The notes under the pieces are model-generated. The model searched no databases, was not told where the DNA came from, and saw nothing but the letters and a program-made list of their open reading frames with translations. The position numbers and the translations under genes were made by a program. From assembly GCF_900143245.1 (NCBI RefSeq), contig NZ_FRDK01000001.1, forward strand, positions 682,001 through 746,000: a stretch of DNA of 64,000 nucleotides, in the 5' to 3' direction. How positions within the stretch are numbered: the stretch's first letter is position 1; each line of letters starts with the position of its first letter. This stretch comes from Flavobacterium fryxellicola (GTDB taxonomy: Bacteria > Bacteroidota > Bacteroidia > Flavobacteriales > Flavobacteriaceae). Below, one piece after another: positions 9,447 to 18,830 of the stretch.

Positions 9447-11534
9447 ATGAAGGAATTTTTCAAAGCGAAGCCTAAGGCCACTATTGCAGGACTTTTAACT
9501 GAATTTTTTGGTGAGGCACAATCTTGGCGCGAGACAAACGACAGCTTGGAACCTTTAGTTGAGTTAATTCGTCTGATACGCCCTTTAAAAGTCAAAAAGG
9601 GACAAAAGGTAGATTTGCAAGAAATTATTTCTTTTTTAAAAGAAAATTATGCGTGTAGGAAACAGTTTTCTATCTACCTCAAAGAGATCTTAAAAGACAG
9701 GAAATTTAATAAAATTCTTTCTGATGCTGCTATTTTGCAAGATGTAGATTTTCTTTTTGAAGTAAAAAAGAGAATTTTCGCTAAGTTCTTGCCTTATCAG
9801 CCACAGATTGATACTTTAGAATATGTGCTGAATCAGGTTTTTTATCTTGCCAATGATGGGATTTGGATTAACCAAATACCATTGAACCAATTAGGTGAAG
9901 TTTACGATCTTTTGGGATTCAAGTCGATTTATGAAAGTGCGGAGCCTGATTCTATTATGTCGGAGTTATTAGTTGCTATGCATTTGATTACGCAGCGCAT
10001 CAGTGGTCGCGCTATGGAAACGGATGTAATCAAAATGGTGCCCGAATTTGATGATCTCGAAAGTCCATTTTCTGCTTTTGAAAAGGAATTGTTTTTGTTG
10101 GAAGATCGAATTAGAATGTCAGACAGGCATTACATTACGTCAAATGATTTATCATATGCGCAGTTATTAGTTTTGCACAAGCAATGCGAAGAATTTGTGG
10201 AGAAAGCATTTCATAATAGTTCAAAATACGGTATTTCACTTCGTGTAAACCAGAATTTATTAAAAATTAGACAGCAATTAAAGCGCCTGAAATTTTTAAT
10301 TTCATTACTGATAGTAGACAGTGAGAAAGATAAAAAGAACAATGGGATTATAGTAGCTTCGCGATTAATAAAGTTTAATTGCTACAAAAACAATGTTCGA
10401 AAATTTGTAGCAGAAAGTACCCAATTGATTTCATACGAGATTACACAGCATACGGCTAAAACAGGCGAGCAATATATTACAGAAGGTCGTAATGAATATT
10501 TTAAGATGTTCAAAACAGCGTTAGGAGGTGGTTTGATAGTAGGAATTTTGTGTGTTATCAAAGTATTGCTTTCTAAGGCCGACACCAGTTTTTTTGGACA
10601 TGCTTTTCTTTACAGTATGAATTATGCTTTTGGTTTTATAGCAATTTATCTGTTAGGCTTTACTTTGGCAACTAAGCAACCTGCAATGACTGCTGCTGCT
10701 TTGATTAAAGCACTTGAAGAGGGCGTGCTGAAGCAGGGTAGAGATGCTGAAAAGTATAAAGCTTTTGCTATTTTATTTGCACGGGTATTTCGGTCTCAGT
10801 TTATCGCTTTCGTAGGAAATGTAATTATGGCTTTTCCAGTTTCCTTATTGGGAATCTGGCTTATTGATTACACGATGCAGTACAATATTGCTGCAACTAA
10901 ATGGGAAGGTTTACTTATTGATTTGAGTCCCATTCACTCTTTAGCCATACTTCATGCAGCTATAGCTGGGGTCTTTCTATTTTTATCGGGGATTATCTCT
11001 GGCAGTGTGGCCAATAGAGACAAACACAATCAGGTTTATTTTAGAATTACAGAACATCCTTTCCTTAAAAGGAATTTAGGAAAAATAAAAACTTTGAAAC
11101 TAGCAAAATTGTATGAAAAAAGATGGGCAGGAATTATTTCTAATTTCTGGTTTGGAATATTCATGGGTAGCACGGCATCCATTGGGTTGTTTTTAGGATT
11201 AAATCTTGATATTAGACACATTACTTTTGCCAGTGGGAACCTTGCTTTAGCTTTGTATGGAGCCAATTATGAAGTTAGTGATTCGATGTTATTTTGGGGT
11301 ATTTTTGGCATTGGAATTATAGGTTTGGTCAACTTTATGGTAAGTTTCAGTCTTTCATTAGGCTTGGCATTCCGTTCGCGAGCGATCTCATTATTTGAAC
11401 TTCGATTCGTAACCGTATCGATTTTAAATCATTTCAAGTCAAGACCCTTTAGTTTCTTTTTTCCAACAGAAATTAAAAATAAATCAGCTGTAGCCGAAAA
11501 TTATTTGCATGTAAAAGAGGTTAAAAATTTGTAG
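9447..11534 (+). CDS. Gcr-type 'site-specific recombinase' family membrane protein
   Basis: Resembles the COG4389 / SpecificRecomb family named after gonococcal Gcr. 695 aa. The N-terminal half (about 1-340) is soluble and helical. The C-terminal half has at least five or six membrane helices, for example GGGLIVGILCVIKVLL, YSMNYAFGFIAIYLLGFTL, FIAFVGNVIMAFPVSLLGIW, LAILHAAIAGVFLFLSGII and FGIFMGSTASIGLFLGLNL. I see no tyrosine- or serine-recombinase catalytic motif, so DNA recombination activity is doubtful and the family name may be historical. dinB follows after 47 bp on the same strand, and the two may be cotranscribed. Family assignment is moderately sure; function is open. Confidence 0.7.
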   Translation: MKEFFKAKPKATIAGLLTEFFGEAQSWRETNDSLEPLVELIRLIRPLKVKKGQKVDLQEIISFLKENYACRKQFSIYLKEILKDRKFNKILSDAAILQDVDFLFEVKKRIFAKFLPYQPQIDTLEYVLNQVFYLANDGIWINQIPLNQLGEVYDLLGFKSIYESAEPDSIMSELLVAMHLITQRISGRAMETDVIKMVPEFDDLESPFSAFEKELFLLEDRIRMSDRHYITSNDLSYAQLLVLHKQCEEFVEKAFHNSSKYGISLRVNQNLLKIRQQLKRLKFLISLLIVDSEKDKKNNGIIVASRLIKFNCYKNNVRKFVAESTQLISYEITQHTAKTGEQYITEGRNEYFKMFKTALGGGLIVGILCVIKVLLSKADTSFFGHAFLYSMNYAFGFIAIYLLGFTLATKQPAMTAAALIKALEEGVLKQGRDAEKYKAFAILFARVFRSQFIAFVGNVIMAFPVSLLGIWLIDYTMQYNIAATKWEGLLIDLSPIHSLAILHAAIAGVFLFLSGIISGSVANRDKHNQVYFRITEHPFLKRNLGKIKTLKLAKLYEKRWAGIISNFWFGIFMGSTASIGLFLGLNLDIRHITFASGNLALALYGANYEVSDSMLFWGIFGIGIIGLVNFMVSFSLSLGLAFRSRAISLFELRFVTVSILNHFKSRPFSFFFPTEIKNKSAVAENYLHVKEVKNL

Positions 11535-11581
11535 TGTAAGGAGTCGTTGAAAAAGCAGAATTATTATTCAATTCGATTAAG

Positions 11582-12664
11582 ATGCAGGATTTAATTCCAA
11601 TTAGGAAAATTATACACGTTGACATGGATGCTTTCTATGCTTCTGTTGAGCAACTGGACAATCCGGCTCTACGCGGAAAACCCATTGCCGTTGGAGGTTC
11701 TGAAACCCGTGGAGTCGTTGCTGCAGCAAGTTATGAGGCTAGGAAATTTGGAGTTCGTAGTGCCATCAGTGGAGTTATGGCTAAAAAAAATTGTCCAGAG
11801 CTCCTCTTTATACAACCACGATTTGAGAGGTACAAGCAAATATCTAGCAAGATTCAAAAAATATTTTATGAGTATACGGATCTTGTAGAGCCTTTATCGC
11901 TTGATGAAGCGTACTTAGACGTCACTGTTAATAAAAAAGGAAATCCAAGTGCAACCTTATTGGCAAGGGAAATCAGAGAACGCATTTTTGATGAAGTCGG
12001 TTTGACCGCCTCGGCTGGAATTTCAGTTAATAAGTTTGTGGCTAAAATTGCCAGCGATTACAACAAGCCGAATGGTCAAAAAACAGTTAATCCAGAAGAG
12101 GTTGTTTCTTTTTTAGAGGAACTAGCCATCCGGAAATTTCATGGCGTTGGAAAAGTCACAACCGAAAAGATGTACCAGCTAGGAATTTTTACAGGACTAG
12201 ATTTAAAAAATAAGTCTTTAGATTTTTTAGAGAAACACTTTGGCAAATCTGGTAATTTTTATTACAATGTGGTGAGAGGCATTCACAACAGTGAGGTTAG
12301 ATCAAATCGAATTACTAAATCAGTTGCCGCAGAGCATACTTTTGATGTTAATCTTTCTTCGGAAATTTTTATGATGGAGAAATTGGAGAGCATAGCGAAT
12401 GCTTTAGAAAAAAGATTAAAAAAACACACTGTTGCTGGTAAAACAATAACTTTAAAAATAAAGTACAGCGACTTTTCACAGCAAACTCGTAGTAAAACGA
12501 TGCCTTATTTTATATCTGATAAAATCTTACTATTAGAAATTGTTAGCGAGCTTTTGTATCAAGAACGAATGAAGGATTCTGTACGATTGCTTGGTATTTC
12601 AGTAAGCAATTTGAATACAGAGCAGAAGAAATTCGTTGTGGTACAGTTAAAATTCGATTTCTAA
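11582..12664 (+). CDS. dinB: DNA polymerase IV, Y family
   Basis: Error-prone translesion DNA polymerase. 360 aa. Catalytic carboxylates are in HVDMDAFYASVE (Asp14, Asp16) and SLDEAYLDV (Asp108, Glu109). Tyr19 sits at the steric-gate position. A helix-hairpin-helix (VGKVTTEKMYQLGIFTGLDL) and a little-finger domain follow. The C terminus VQLKFDF resembles a sliding-clamp-binding peptide, an inference from motif shape. It may be transcribed with the upstream Gcr-family gene. No LexA-type operator was recognised. Confidence 0.95.
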   Translation: MQDLIPIRKIIHVDMDAFYASVEQLDNPALRGKPIAVGGSETRGVVAAASYEARKFGVRSAISGVMAKKNCPELLFIQPRFERYKQISSKIQKIFYEYTDLVEPLSLDEAYLDVTVNKKGNPSATLLAREIRERIFDEVGLTASAGISVNKFVAKIASDYNKPNGQKTVNPEEVVSFLEELAIRKFHGVGKVTTEKMYQLGIFTGLDLKNKSLDFLEKHFGKSGNFYYNVVRGIHNSEVRSNRITKSVAAEHTFDVNLSSEIFMMEKLESIANALEKRLKKHTVAGKTITLKIKYSDFSQQTRSKTMPYFISDKILLLEIVSELLYQERMKDSVRLLGISVSNLNTEQKKFVVVQLKFDF

Positions 12665-12758
12665 ATGATACGCATTGCGTTCAACAAGGGTTAAAGTTTG
12701 AAAAGTATTATTTTATTGTCGTAAATAAAATTACATTTGATCTTTAAATCAATATATC

Positions 12759-13274
12759 ATGAGTGATTTTAGACAATATGAAGAGGCTATTGCGATGTAC
12801 CACAGCAATTTAACAATTAAGACTGTGCCAGTATATTCGTGGGATTTTCACAGTGATTTTTTGTCTGCAATTAAAAACTTTTTTGCAGATTTGAGTAAAT
12901 TGAATGCAATCGCAGTACAAAATAAATGGGCTCAAAACAATTGGGATCTTAAAAAAAGCCTTAAAGAGGAAGTAATTGTAGTAACGGATGTAAAATTACA
13001 AATTGTTTTTGCATCACATAACATGATGACAATGAATGGATATTCTGCAGCAGAAGTGCTGGGTAAAAGTCCAAAGATGTTTCAAGGTGAAGCCACAAAC
13101 CAGATTACGTCAAATGAAATTCGTAAGGCAATATTACACCAACAGCCTTTCGAAAAAACAGTTATGAATTATAAAAAGAATGGTGAGGTCTATGTTTGTT
13201 TGATAAAAGGATTTCCCGTTTTCAACAGTAAGGGTGAATTAAGGCATTACATAGCTTTTGAAAAAGCTGCATAA
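12759..13274 (+). CDS. single PAS-domain protein, LOV-like without the flavin-adduct Cys
   Basis: A 171-aa cytoplasmic protein with an N-terminal helical part (1-70) and one PAS domain (about 72-168). The stretch GKSPKMFQGEATNQITSNEI aligns with the LOV motif GxNCRFLQG, but lacks the photoactive Cys and the Arg that follows it. The end (VCLIKGFPVFNSKGELRHYIAF) is also LOV/PAS_9-like. It carries no output domain, so it probably acts by binding a partner or ligand; light sensing by the usual adduct is unlikely. TACATTTG at 12732-12739 is a possible -7 element, 20 bp before the ATG. Confidence 0.75.
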   Translation: MSDFRQYEEAIAMYHSNLTIKTVPVYSWDFHSDFLSAIKNFFADLSKLNAIAVQNKWAQNNWDLKKSLKEEVIVVTDVKLQIVFASHNMMTMNGYSAAEVLGKSPKMFQGEATNQITSNEIRKAILHQQPFEKTVMNYKKNGEVYVCLIKGFPVFNSKGELRHYIAFEKAA

Positions 13275-13331
13275 TATAAAAATCCTTTTGATTTAAAGGC
13301 GCAGTCATACTTTACTTTTCCTTCCTTAAAA

Positions 13332-13370
13332 AGTGCCCCAAGTAGTTTCTAACTTTTTGGGGCATTTTCA
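13332..13370. terminator. bidirectional terminator, PAS gene / Bax-inhibitor gene
   Basis: TGCCCCAA pairs with TTGGGGCA. T-rich sequence follows on the plus strand and an A-run precedes it (U-run on the minus strand). It lies between the two convergent stops. Confidence 0.75.
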
Positions 13371-13411
13371 TTCTGTAAAGGGTTTTCCTTTTTTAAATTT
13401 TTGCATGAGTG

Positions 13412-14182
13412 TTAATTTCTGCTATTCATTTTAGAAAGCAGCCTTAAAAATTCAATGTACAGCCAAACTAACGTTATCATCAATCCCATGGCGCTGTACC
13501 ATTCCATGTATTTTGGCATTTTTTGCTCAGCTCCTTTTTCAATTCGGTCAAAATCTAAGAATAAGTTTAAAGCGGCTATGACGATTACAAAAATACTGAT
13601 TCCAATACTCATCAGTGAGTTCCCATAATGCACGGGTGTAAAACTGCTAAACATCGAAAAAACCCACGAAATAAGGTAGTATGTTGCAATTGCAAGTGTT
13701 GCAGCCACAACGACTGATTTGAATTGTTCTGTTACTTTTACAATTTTGTATTTATACAATATTAGGCAAACCATAAAAGTTACAAATGTTGCACCAACGG
13801 CTTGAATTACGATTCCGGGATACTTTGCTTCAAATAAAGCTGAAATTCCACCAATAAATAAACCTTCAAACAAAGCATAACCAGGAGCAAGGTAAGGGGA
13901 ATAGTGTGGTTTGAAAGCAGCAATGAGAACTAAAACTAATCCCATGACGGCACCTCCAATCGCTGGAGCCATTGGGTTCATACCATTAAATGTCATCCAC
14001 CAAATTACGGTTGCGGAAGCTGTGAGAAGTAAGAATAAAATCAAACTTCTATTAATAGTTCCTGATAATGTCATCTCGTCATTATAATCGATAATAGTGG
14101 CTGGATGTACTTGGTCTTTTTTTGAAACTGCAGTCGAAAAAGTTTTATTATTTAAAAATGGATTTTTAGAACTAAAATTCAT
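13412..14182 (-). CDS. Bax inhibitor-1 / YccA family membrane protein
   Basis: A 256-aa multi-pass inner-membrane protein. After a soluble N terminus of about 45 residues, seven hydrophobic helices follow, ending with a basic tail (FLRLLSKMNSRN). Family landmarks include GYALFEGLFIGGISALFE and the acidic FLDFDRIEKGAEQ segment near the last helices, where TMBIM/BsYetJ-type proteins hold the Asp pair of the pH-dependent calcium leak. Whether this member transports calcium or interacts with FtsH as E. coli YccA does is not visible. A -7-like element (TATATTTG on the minus strand, 14206-14213) lies 23 bp upstream of the start. It is a single gene between convergent neighbours. Confidence 0.85.
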   Translation of the reverse strand: MNFSSKNPFLNNKTFSTAVSKKDQVHPATIIDYNDEMTLSGTINRSLILFLLLTASATVIWWMTFNGMNPMAPAIGGAVMGLVLVLIAAFKPHYSPYLAPGYALFEGLFIGGISALFEAKYPGIVIQAVGATFVTFMVCLILYKYKIVKVTEQFKSVVVAATLAIATYYLISWVFSMFSSFTPVHYGNSLMSIGISIFVIVIAALNLFLDFDRIEKGAEQKMPKYMEWYSAMGLMITLVWLYIEFLRLLSKMNSRN

Positions 14183-14284
14183 AATTATAGTGATTTTTTG
14201 TTAGTCAAATATAAATTTTATTTTGCACAAGAGTGTTTAATTGTTCTTAATTTTTTTTGCAAAAGAGCGGTCTTTCATGAAAAT

Positions 14285-14319
14285 AAAAAACCGTCTTGCA
14301 ACATTAGCAAGACGGTTTT
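14285..14319 (-). terminator. terminator of the pyk operon
   Basis: A perfect 9-bp stem, CCGTCTTGC with GCAAGACGG. An A-run on the plus strand gives a U-run on the minus strand. It lies about 25 bp past the pyk stop. Confidence 0.85.
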
Positions 14320-14344
14320 ATAATGGTCTCCATAAACGGATAAC

Positions 14345-15775
14345 CTATTCTATTTCTGAAACTCTTAAGGTGTTAACCATTCCTTTATCCTTAATTGGCA
14401 TTGCTGCTAAATTAATAAGAAAATCTCCTTTTTTGACAAATCCTTTTTCTTTTACAATTTCGTTAACGTCAGTAACAGTATCATCCGTACTTTCGTCTTT
14501 ATTGTAAATAAAAGATTTCACTCCCCATAGTAGATTAAGTTGGGTAAGGATTCTTTTGTTTGAGGTAAATACTAAAATATGTGCATTTGGTCTCCAAGCT
14601 GAAATTTGAAAAGCAGTATACCCACTGTTTGTCAATGTACAAATGGCTTTTGCTTTGATTACATTTGCCATAGTGGCCGCATGATGACAAATCGTTTTAG
14701 TTATAAACCGCTTTGTTTTTATTTGTGGGGTGTTTTGTGGCACTTGAATAAGTGGAGAATCTTCAACTGCTTCTATGATTTGTGTCATTTTTTGGATTAC
14801 TTGAACGGGATAATTACCAGTCGCGGTTTCTCCAGAAAGCATGACAGCATCAGCACCATCCATAACAGAGTTCGCCACGTCATTTACTTCGGCACGTGTC
14901 GGTGTCAAGCTAGTGATCATTGTTTCCATCATTTGTGTGGCAACAATTACAGGAATACGAGCAGTTTTGGCTCTGCGAATCAATTCTTTTTGTACTAAAG
15001 GTACTTCATGAGCAGGAAGTTCCACACCTAAATCACCACGTGCTACCATCAAACCATCGCAGTAGGCAACGATTTTGTCGATATTCTCTAGTGCTTCAGG
15101 CATTTCGATTTTGGCAATTATTGGAATTTTATAGTCCGAATGTTTAGCAATTAATTCCTGCAAGTCTTGCAGGTCTTCTGGTGTTTTTACAAATGATAAT
15201 GCAATCCAGTCGACATGTTGTTCTATAGCAAATATCGCATCTGCAATATCTTTCTCCGTCATTGCAGGGAGAGATATTTTAGTGTTTGGTAAATTAACTC
15301 CTTTTTTAGATTTCAATTCACCACCTTGAATTACTCGTGCAATAACTTCTGATTTTTTATCAGTTTCCACAATTTCAAAGATAAGTTTACCGTCATCAAG
15401 TAAAATTCTTTCGCCAGGATTTACATCATTTGGAAAGTTTTTATATTTCATGAAAACTTTTTTGGCAGTACCAAGGAGGTCTTCGGCGGTAGTAAAAGTA
15501 ATTAAATCGCCATCTTGCACTACAACTCCTTCTTCCATTACTCCAACTCGAAGTTTAGGGCCTTGTAAATCGCCAAGGATAGCAGTGGTATAACCAAACT
15601 CTTCATTTAAACCTCTTATAAGGTTTATCTTTTCTTTTACATCTTCGTAGTCAGCATGTGAAAAATTTACTCGGAACACATTTACACCTGCGTCAATCAT
15701 GTCTTTTATGATTTCTCTTGTACTACATGCGGGCCCAAGTGTGGCTACAATTTTAGTTTTTTTGTTTGTAAGCAT
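14345..15775 (-). CDS. pyk: pyruvate kinase
   Basis: Makes pyruvate and ATP from phosphoenolpyruvate and ADP, the last glycolytic step. 476 aa. N terminus TKIVATLGPAC and RVNFSHAD; active-site signature IPIIAKIEMPEA with its catalytic Lys and metal-binding Glu; MVARGDLGVELP; TRAEVNDVANSVMDGADAVMLSGET. The C-terminal allosteric domain is present, so the enzyme is full length. It is the last gene of a minus-strand set; the IPExxxVDY gene ends only 5 bp upstream, so the two are almost surely cotranscribed. Confidence 0.97.
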   Translation of the reverse strand: MLTNKKTKIVATLGPACSTREIIKDMIDAGVNVFRVNFSHADYEDVKEKINLIRGLNEEFGYTTAILGDLQGPKLRVGVMEEGVVVQDGDLITFTTAEDLLGTAKKVFMKYKNFPNDVNPGERILLDDGKLIFEIVETDKKSEVIARVIQGGELKSKKGVNLPNTKISLPAMTEKDIADAIFAIEQHVDWIALSFVKTPEDLQDLQELIAKHSDYKIPIIAKIEMPEALENIDKIVAYCDGLMVARGDLGVELPAHEVPLVQKELIRRAKTARIPVIVATQMMETMITSLTPTRAEVNDVANSVMDGADAVMLSGETATGNYPVQVIQKMTQIIEAVEDSPLIQVPQNTPQIKTKRFITKTICHHAATMANVIKAKAICTLTNSGYTAFQISAWRPNAHILVFTSNKRILTQLNLLWGVKSFIYNKDESTDDTVTDVNEIVKEKGFVKKGDFLINLAAMPIKDKGMVNTLRVSEIE

Positions 15776-15780
15776 TTGTA

Positions 15781-16269
15781 TTAAAAAATTAAATTGTTTT
15801 TAGATTTTATTTTATTTGTTTCTACTATGTAAACTGCGGATATGCTGTCTATGGTATTTAATAGTAGTTGTATTTTGGATATGTCCATAGCATCGTTGTT
15901 CTTTTCAATTTTCAAAAAATAATCTACTTTTTTAAATTCAGGAAGTAAAAAAACTTTTGTTGCTACTTCTACAGTCACATTTGAAAATAGATTGTGAGTG
16001 ATTCCTTTATTAAATTGGAGCACCTCATTTTTATTCTGAATTAAATTCCAGGAAATGCTACTTTCTTGAACATTATAATAAAATCTGGAAAAATTTGTTT
16101 GTCCTTCTTTTATAGTGATCTGAATTTCATTTTCACTTTTACTAAGATTCACTGGTAATTTTTGATTAATAAAAAAGGCCAATCGATAGTCCTCTAATGA
16201 AGTATGAATTGCAAAAAGATAGTAATCTATTTCGTCAAATTCGCCAAGATCCAGTTTATGAATAGCCAT
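15781..16269 (-). CDS. IPExxxVDY family protein
   Basis: A 162-aa protein of the Bacteroidetes-specific IPExxxVDY family, of unknown function. The naming motif is LLPEFKKVDYFLKIE near residue 110. No signal peptide or membrane helix is seen, so it is probably cytoplasmic. It lies between rnc (114 bp upstream) and pyk (5 bp downstream) on the same strand; I recall this arrangement as common in Flavobacteriaceae. The linkage to pyk suggests coexpression but does not reveal a role. Confidence 0.85.
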   Translation of the reverse strand: MAIHKLDLGEFDEIDYYLFAIHTSLEDYRLAFFINQKLPVNLSKSENEIQITIKEGQTNFSRFYYNVQESSISWNLIQNKNEVLQFNKGITHNLFSNVTVEVATKVFLLPEFKKVDYFLKIEKNNDAMDISKIQLLLNTIDSISAVYIVETNKIKSKNNLIF

Positions 16270-16383
16270 TTTATGAAAAAATAAGATGTAAATATAGTAT
16301 TTCTAGCGAAGTATTGGTCTCTTGAGAGAGGATGTTTTTGTTAATTTATGAACGATAACGTTATAGTTTTAAGAATAGTGAAG

Positions 16384-17124
16384 TTATTTTCTGTCCATTT
16401 TTTCTTGAAATGCAAAATAAGCACGCTGTGATGCTTTTTCTTCTGCTTTCTTTTTTGAAGTGGCTCTGGCTTTCGCAATTACTTTATCATCGATACTAAG
16501 CTTAACACCAAAAAGGCGTTGTCCATCGATGGCATTGTCTTCGAAAATATCAAAATGAAATATTTTTTTTTCTTTTTGGCACCATTCGATGACTAAGCTT
16601 TTATAGCTGATTACTTTGCCTTCCAATCTGACAATGTCCACGTACGGAATTATAACTCTCTTTTGAATGAATTTTTCGCAATATACATAACCACGGTCTA
16701 AGTATATGGCTCCCACTAGTGATTCGAAAATATTGCCATGAATGTTTTCGCCAAAATGCTGAAGAGGCACTTTACTTTCGATATATTGGATTAAATTTAG
16801 ATCTTTTCCCAATTCGTTTAAGTGTTCTCTGCTTACAATTTTAGAGCGCATTTTGGTAAGATAACCTTCATCACCGGCTGGGGCTTTGTTAAATAAATGA
16901 GCAGCAATGACAGAACTTAGCATGGCATCTCCTAGGAATTCTAAACGTTCATAATTAATAGGATTTCCTAGTATATCCAAACGATTCGAAGAGCGATGGG
17001 TAAACGCTTTTTTATAACAATCAAGATTTACTGGAGCAAATCCTAAAATTTTTTGAATAGAATCAAAAAAAATCCCGTCTTCTAGAGAACGGGATTTTGA
17101 AAATATTTTTCTGATTATACGCAT
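16384..17124 (-). CDS. rnc: ribonuclease III
   Basis: Double-strand-specific endoribonuclease that processes rRNA precursors and structured mRNAs. 246 aa. The RNase III signature is NYERLEFLGDAMLSS (Glu62, Asp66), with the second catalytic acidic pair in GNIFESLVGAIYLDRG. A double-stranded RNA-binding domain occupies about 170-242 and ends in SKKKAEEKASQRAYFAF. The gene begins 6 bp after the fabF stop, giving the conserved acpP-fabF-rnc order seen in many bacteria. Confidence 0.95.
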   Translation of the reverse strand: MRIIRKIFSKSRSLEDGIFFDSIQKILGFAPVNLDCYKKAFTHRSSNRLDILGNPINYERLEFLGDAMLSSVIAAHLFNKAPAGDEGYLTKMRSKIVSREHLNELGKDLNLIQYIESKVPLQHFGENIHGNIFESLVGAIYLDRGYVYCEKFIQKRVIIPYVDIVRLEGKVISYKSLVIEWCQKEKKIFHFDIFEDNAIDGQRLFGVKLSIDDKVIAKARATSKKKAEEKASQRAYFAFQEKMDRK

Positions 17125-17130
17125 CTATAA

Positions 17131-18384
17131 TTAGATTTCTAATTTTTTTACTAATACACAAGCATTGTGACCTCCAAAACCAAAAGTATTACTCATAACA
17201 ACGTTCATGTCTCTTTTCTGAGCTTTGTTAAAGGTAAAGTTTAGTTTAGAATCAATGTTTTCATCATCTGTAAAATGATTGATGGTAGGAGGTACTATTC
17301 CATGTTTTAACGAAAGAATAGAAGAAATGGTCTCTACTGCTCCCGCTGCGCCAAGTAAATGACCCGTCATGGATTTAGTAGAATTCAGGTTCATCGTGTA
17401 TGCATGTTCACCAAAAACATGCAATATTGCTTTGGATTCTGCCATATCACCAAGGGGAGTAGAAGTTCCGTGCATATTTACACCATCTACATCAGTTGCT
17501 TGAAGACCAGCATCTCTCAAACAATTTAGCATTACGTTTTTAGCGCCTAATCCATCAGGATGTGGAGCCGTAATGTGATAAGCATCAGCAGACATACCGC
17601 CACCGCCTATTTCACAATAAATTTTAGCGCCACGTGCTACAGCGTGCTCGTACTCTTCAAGTATTAACGCGCCAGCACCTTCGCCTAAAATAAAACCATC
17701 TCGGTCTTTATCCATAGGACGAGAAGCTGTTTTAGGATCGTCATTTCTGGTTGATAAGGCATGCATGGCATTAAAACCGCCCATTCCTGCAATGGTTACT
17801 GCAGCTTCTGAGCCCCCAGTTACCATAGCATCTGCATGACCTAATCTGATGTAATTAAAAGCATCTATAATTGCATTGGTGGAAGAGGCACAAGCAGAAA
17901 CCGTTGTGAAGTTTGGGCCTCTAAAGCCGTATTTTATAGAAATGTGTCCACCGGCAATGTCAGAAATCATTTTAGGTATAAAAAAGGGATTGAATTTTGG
18001 TGTGCCATCTCCCGCTGCAAAGTTCAACATTTCGATTTGAAAGGTTTCCAAGCCTCCAATTCCGGAACCCCAAATAACACCTACTCTATCTTTGTCTAAT
18101 TTTTCGAAATTAAAACCAGCATCAATCACCGCTTCATCCGATGAAACCATTGCGTATTGTGCATAGCGGTCCATTTTTCTGGCTTCTTTTCTGTCTAAAA
18201 AATCTTCAGCATTAAAGTTTTTTAATTCACAAGCAAACTGAGTTTTAAACTTTGAAGCATCAAAATAAGTTATTGGTGCGGCTCCACTAACGCCGTTAAT
18301 AAGTCCGTTCCAATATTCTTCAATGTTATTTCCAATAGGTGTAAGAGCGCCTAAACCTGTTACTACAACTCGTCTTAATACCAT
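17131..18384 (-). CDS. fabF: beta-ketoacyl-ACP synthase II
   Basis: Condensing enzyme that elongates acyl-ACP with malonyl-ACP in fatty-acid synthesis. With the chosen start it is 417 aa, the usual FabF length. Catalytic triad: Cys165 in TTVSACASSTN, His305 in NMHGTSTPLGD, His342 in SMTGHLLGAAG. A further in-frame ATG 30 nt upstream would add an A-rich-coded MFKDNKNKDF tail; family members start at MVLRRVVVTGLG, so the inner ATG is preferred. acpP lies upstream and rnc 6 bp downstream, all on the minus strand. Confidence 0.96.
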   Translation of the reverse strand: MVLRRVVVTGLGALTPIGNNIEEYWNGLINGVSGAAPITYFDASKFKTQFACELKNFNAEDFLDRKEARKMDRYAQYAMVSSDEAVIDAGFNFEKLDKDRVGVIWGSGIGGLETFQIEMLNFAAGDGTPKFNPFFIPKMISDIAGGHISIKYGFRGPNFTTVSACASSTNAIIDAFNYIRLGHADAMVTGGSEAAVTIAGMGGFNAMHALSTRNDDPKTASRPMDKDRDGFILGEGAGALILEEYEHAVARGAKIYCEIGGGGMSADAYHITAPHPDGLGAKNVMLNCLRDAGLQATDVDGVNMHGTSTPLGDMAESKAILHVFGEHAYTMNLNSTKSMTGHLLGAAGAVETISSILSLKHGIVPPTINHFTDDENIDSKLNFTFNKAQKRDMNVVMSNTFGFGGHNACVLVKKLEI

Positions 18385-18525
18385 AAAATCTTTATTTTTG
18401 TTATCTTTAAACAAATAAAACCCACGCTTTCTTTACTGTATTATGTTACAAAAGAGCCATGGGTGTTACAATAAATATAGTTTTGATTGAATTTCAATCT
18501 CGAATTTAATTTTAAAAAAATAATA

Positions 18526-18555
18526 ACACCCGTTTACAGGATTGCAAACGGGTGT
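18526..18555 (-). terminator. hairpin between acpP and fabF, possible attenuating terminator
   Basis: A perfect 10-bp stem, ACACCCGTTT with AAACGGGTGT, lies 8 bp past the acpP stop. The U-tract on the minus strand is interrupted. Partial termination here would give more acpP than fabF mRNA; that is an inference. Confidence 0.55.
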
Positions 18556-18563
18556 GTACTTTA

Positions 18564-18800
18564 TTACTTTTTAGCTTCCTCGATGTAAGAGATTGCTTGA
18601 CCTACAGTAGCGATGTTTTCTGCTTGATCGTCTGGAATTTGAATGTCAAATTCTTTTTCGAATTCCATAATAAGCTCAACAGTGTCTAATGAGTCAGCTC
18701 CTAAATCATTAGTGAAGCTTGCTTCTGTTACAACTTCGTTTTCGTCAACACCTAATTTGTCTACGATAATCGCTTTTACTCTTGATGCAATGTCTGACAT
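18564..18800 (-). CDS. acpP: acyl carrier protein
   Basis: Small acidic carrier of growing acyl chains. 78 aa. The 4'-phosphopantetheine attachment Ser37 is in [17 protein letters not shown]. Helices and the recognition helix II acidic residues are all present. It is the first gene of acpP-fabF-rnc. A full Bacteroidetes promoter lies directly upstream and a strong hairpin directly downstream, so it is probably made in excess over fabF, as expected for a stoichiometric carrier. Confidence 0.97.
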   Translation of the reverse strand: MSDIASRVKAIIVDKLGVDENEVVTEASFTNDLGADSLDTVELIMEFEKEFDIQIPDDQAENIATVGQAISYIEEAKK

Positions 18801-18830
18801 AATCTTTAATTTTAGAATTTAATTTGTTGG

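Noticed and set aside
9447-11534. Evidence for a mobile element from the 'recombinase' family name
   Set aside because: No integrase motifs, direct repeats or attachment sites flank it; composition matches its neighbours.
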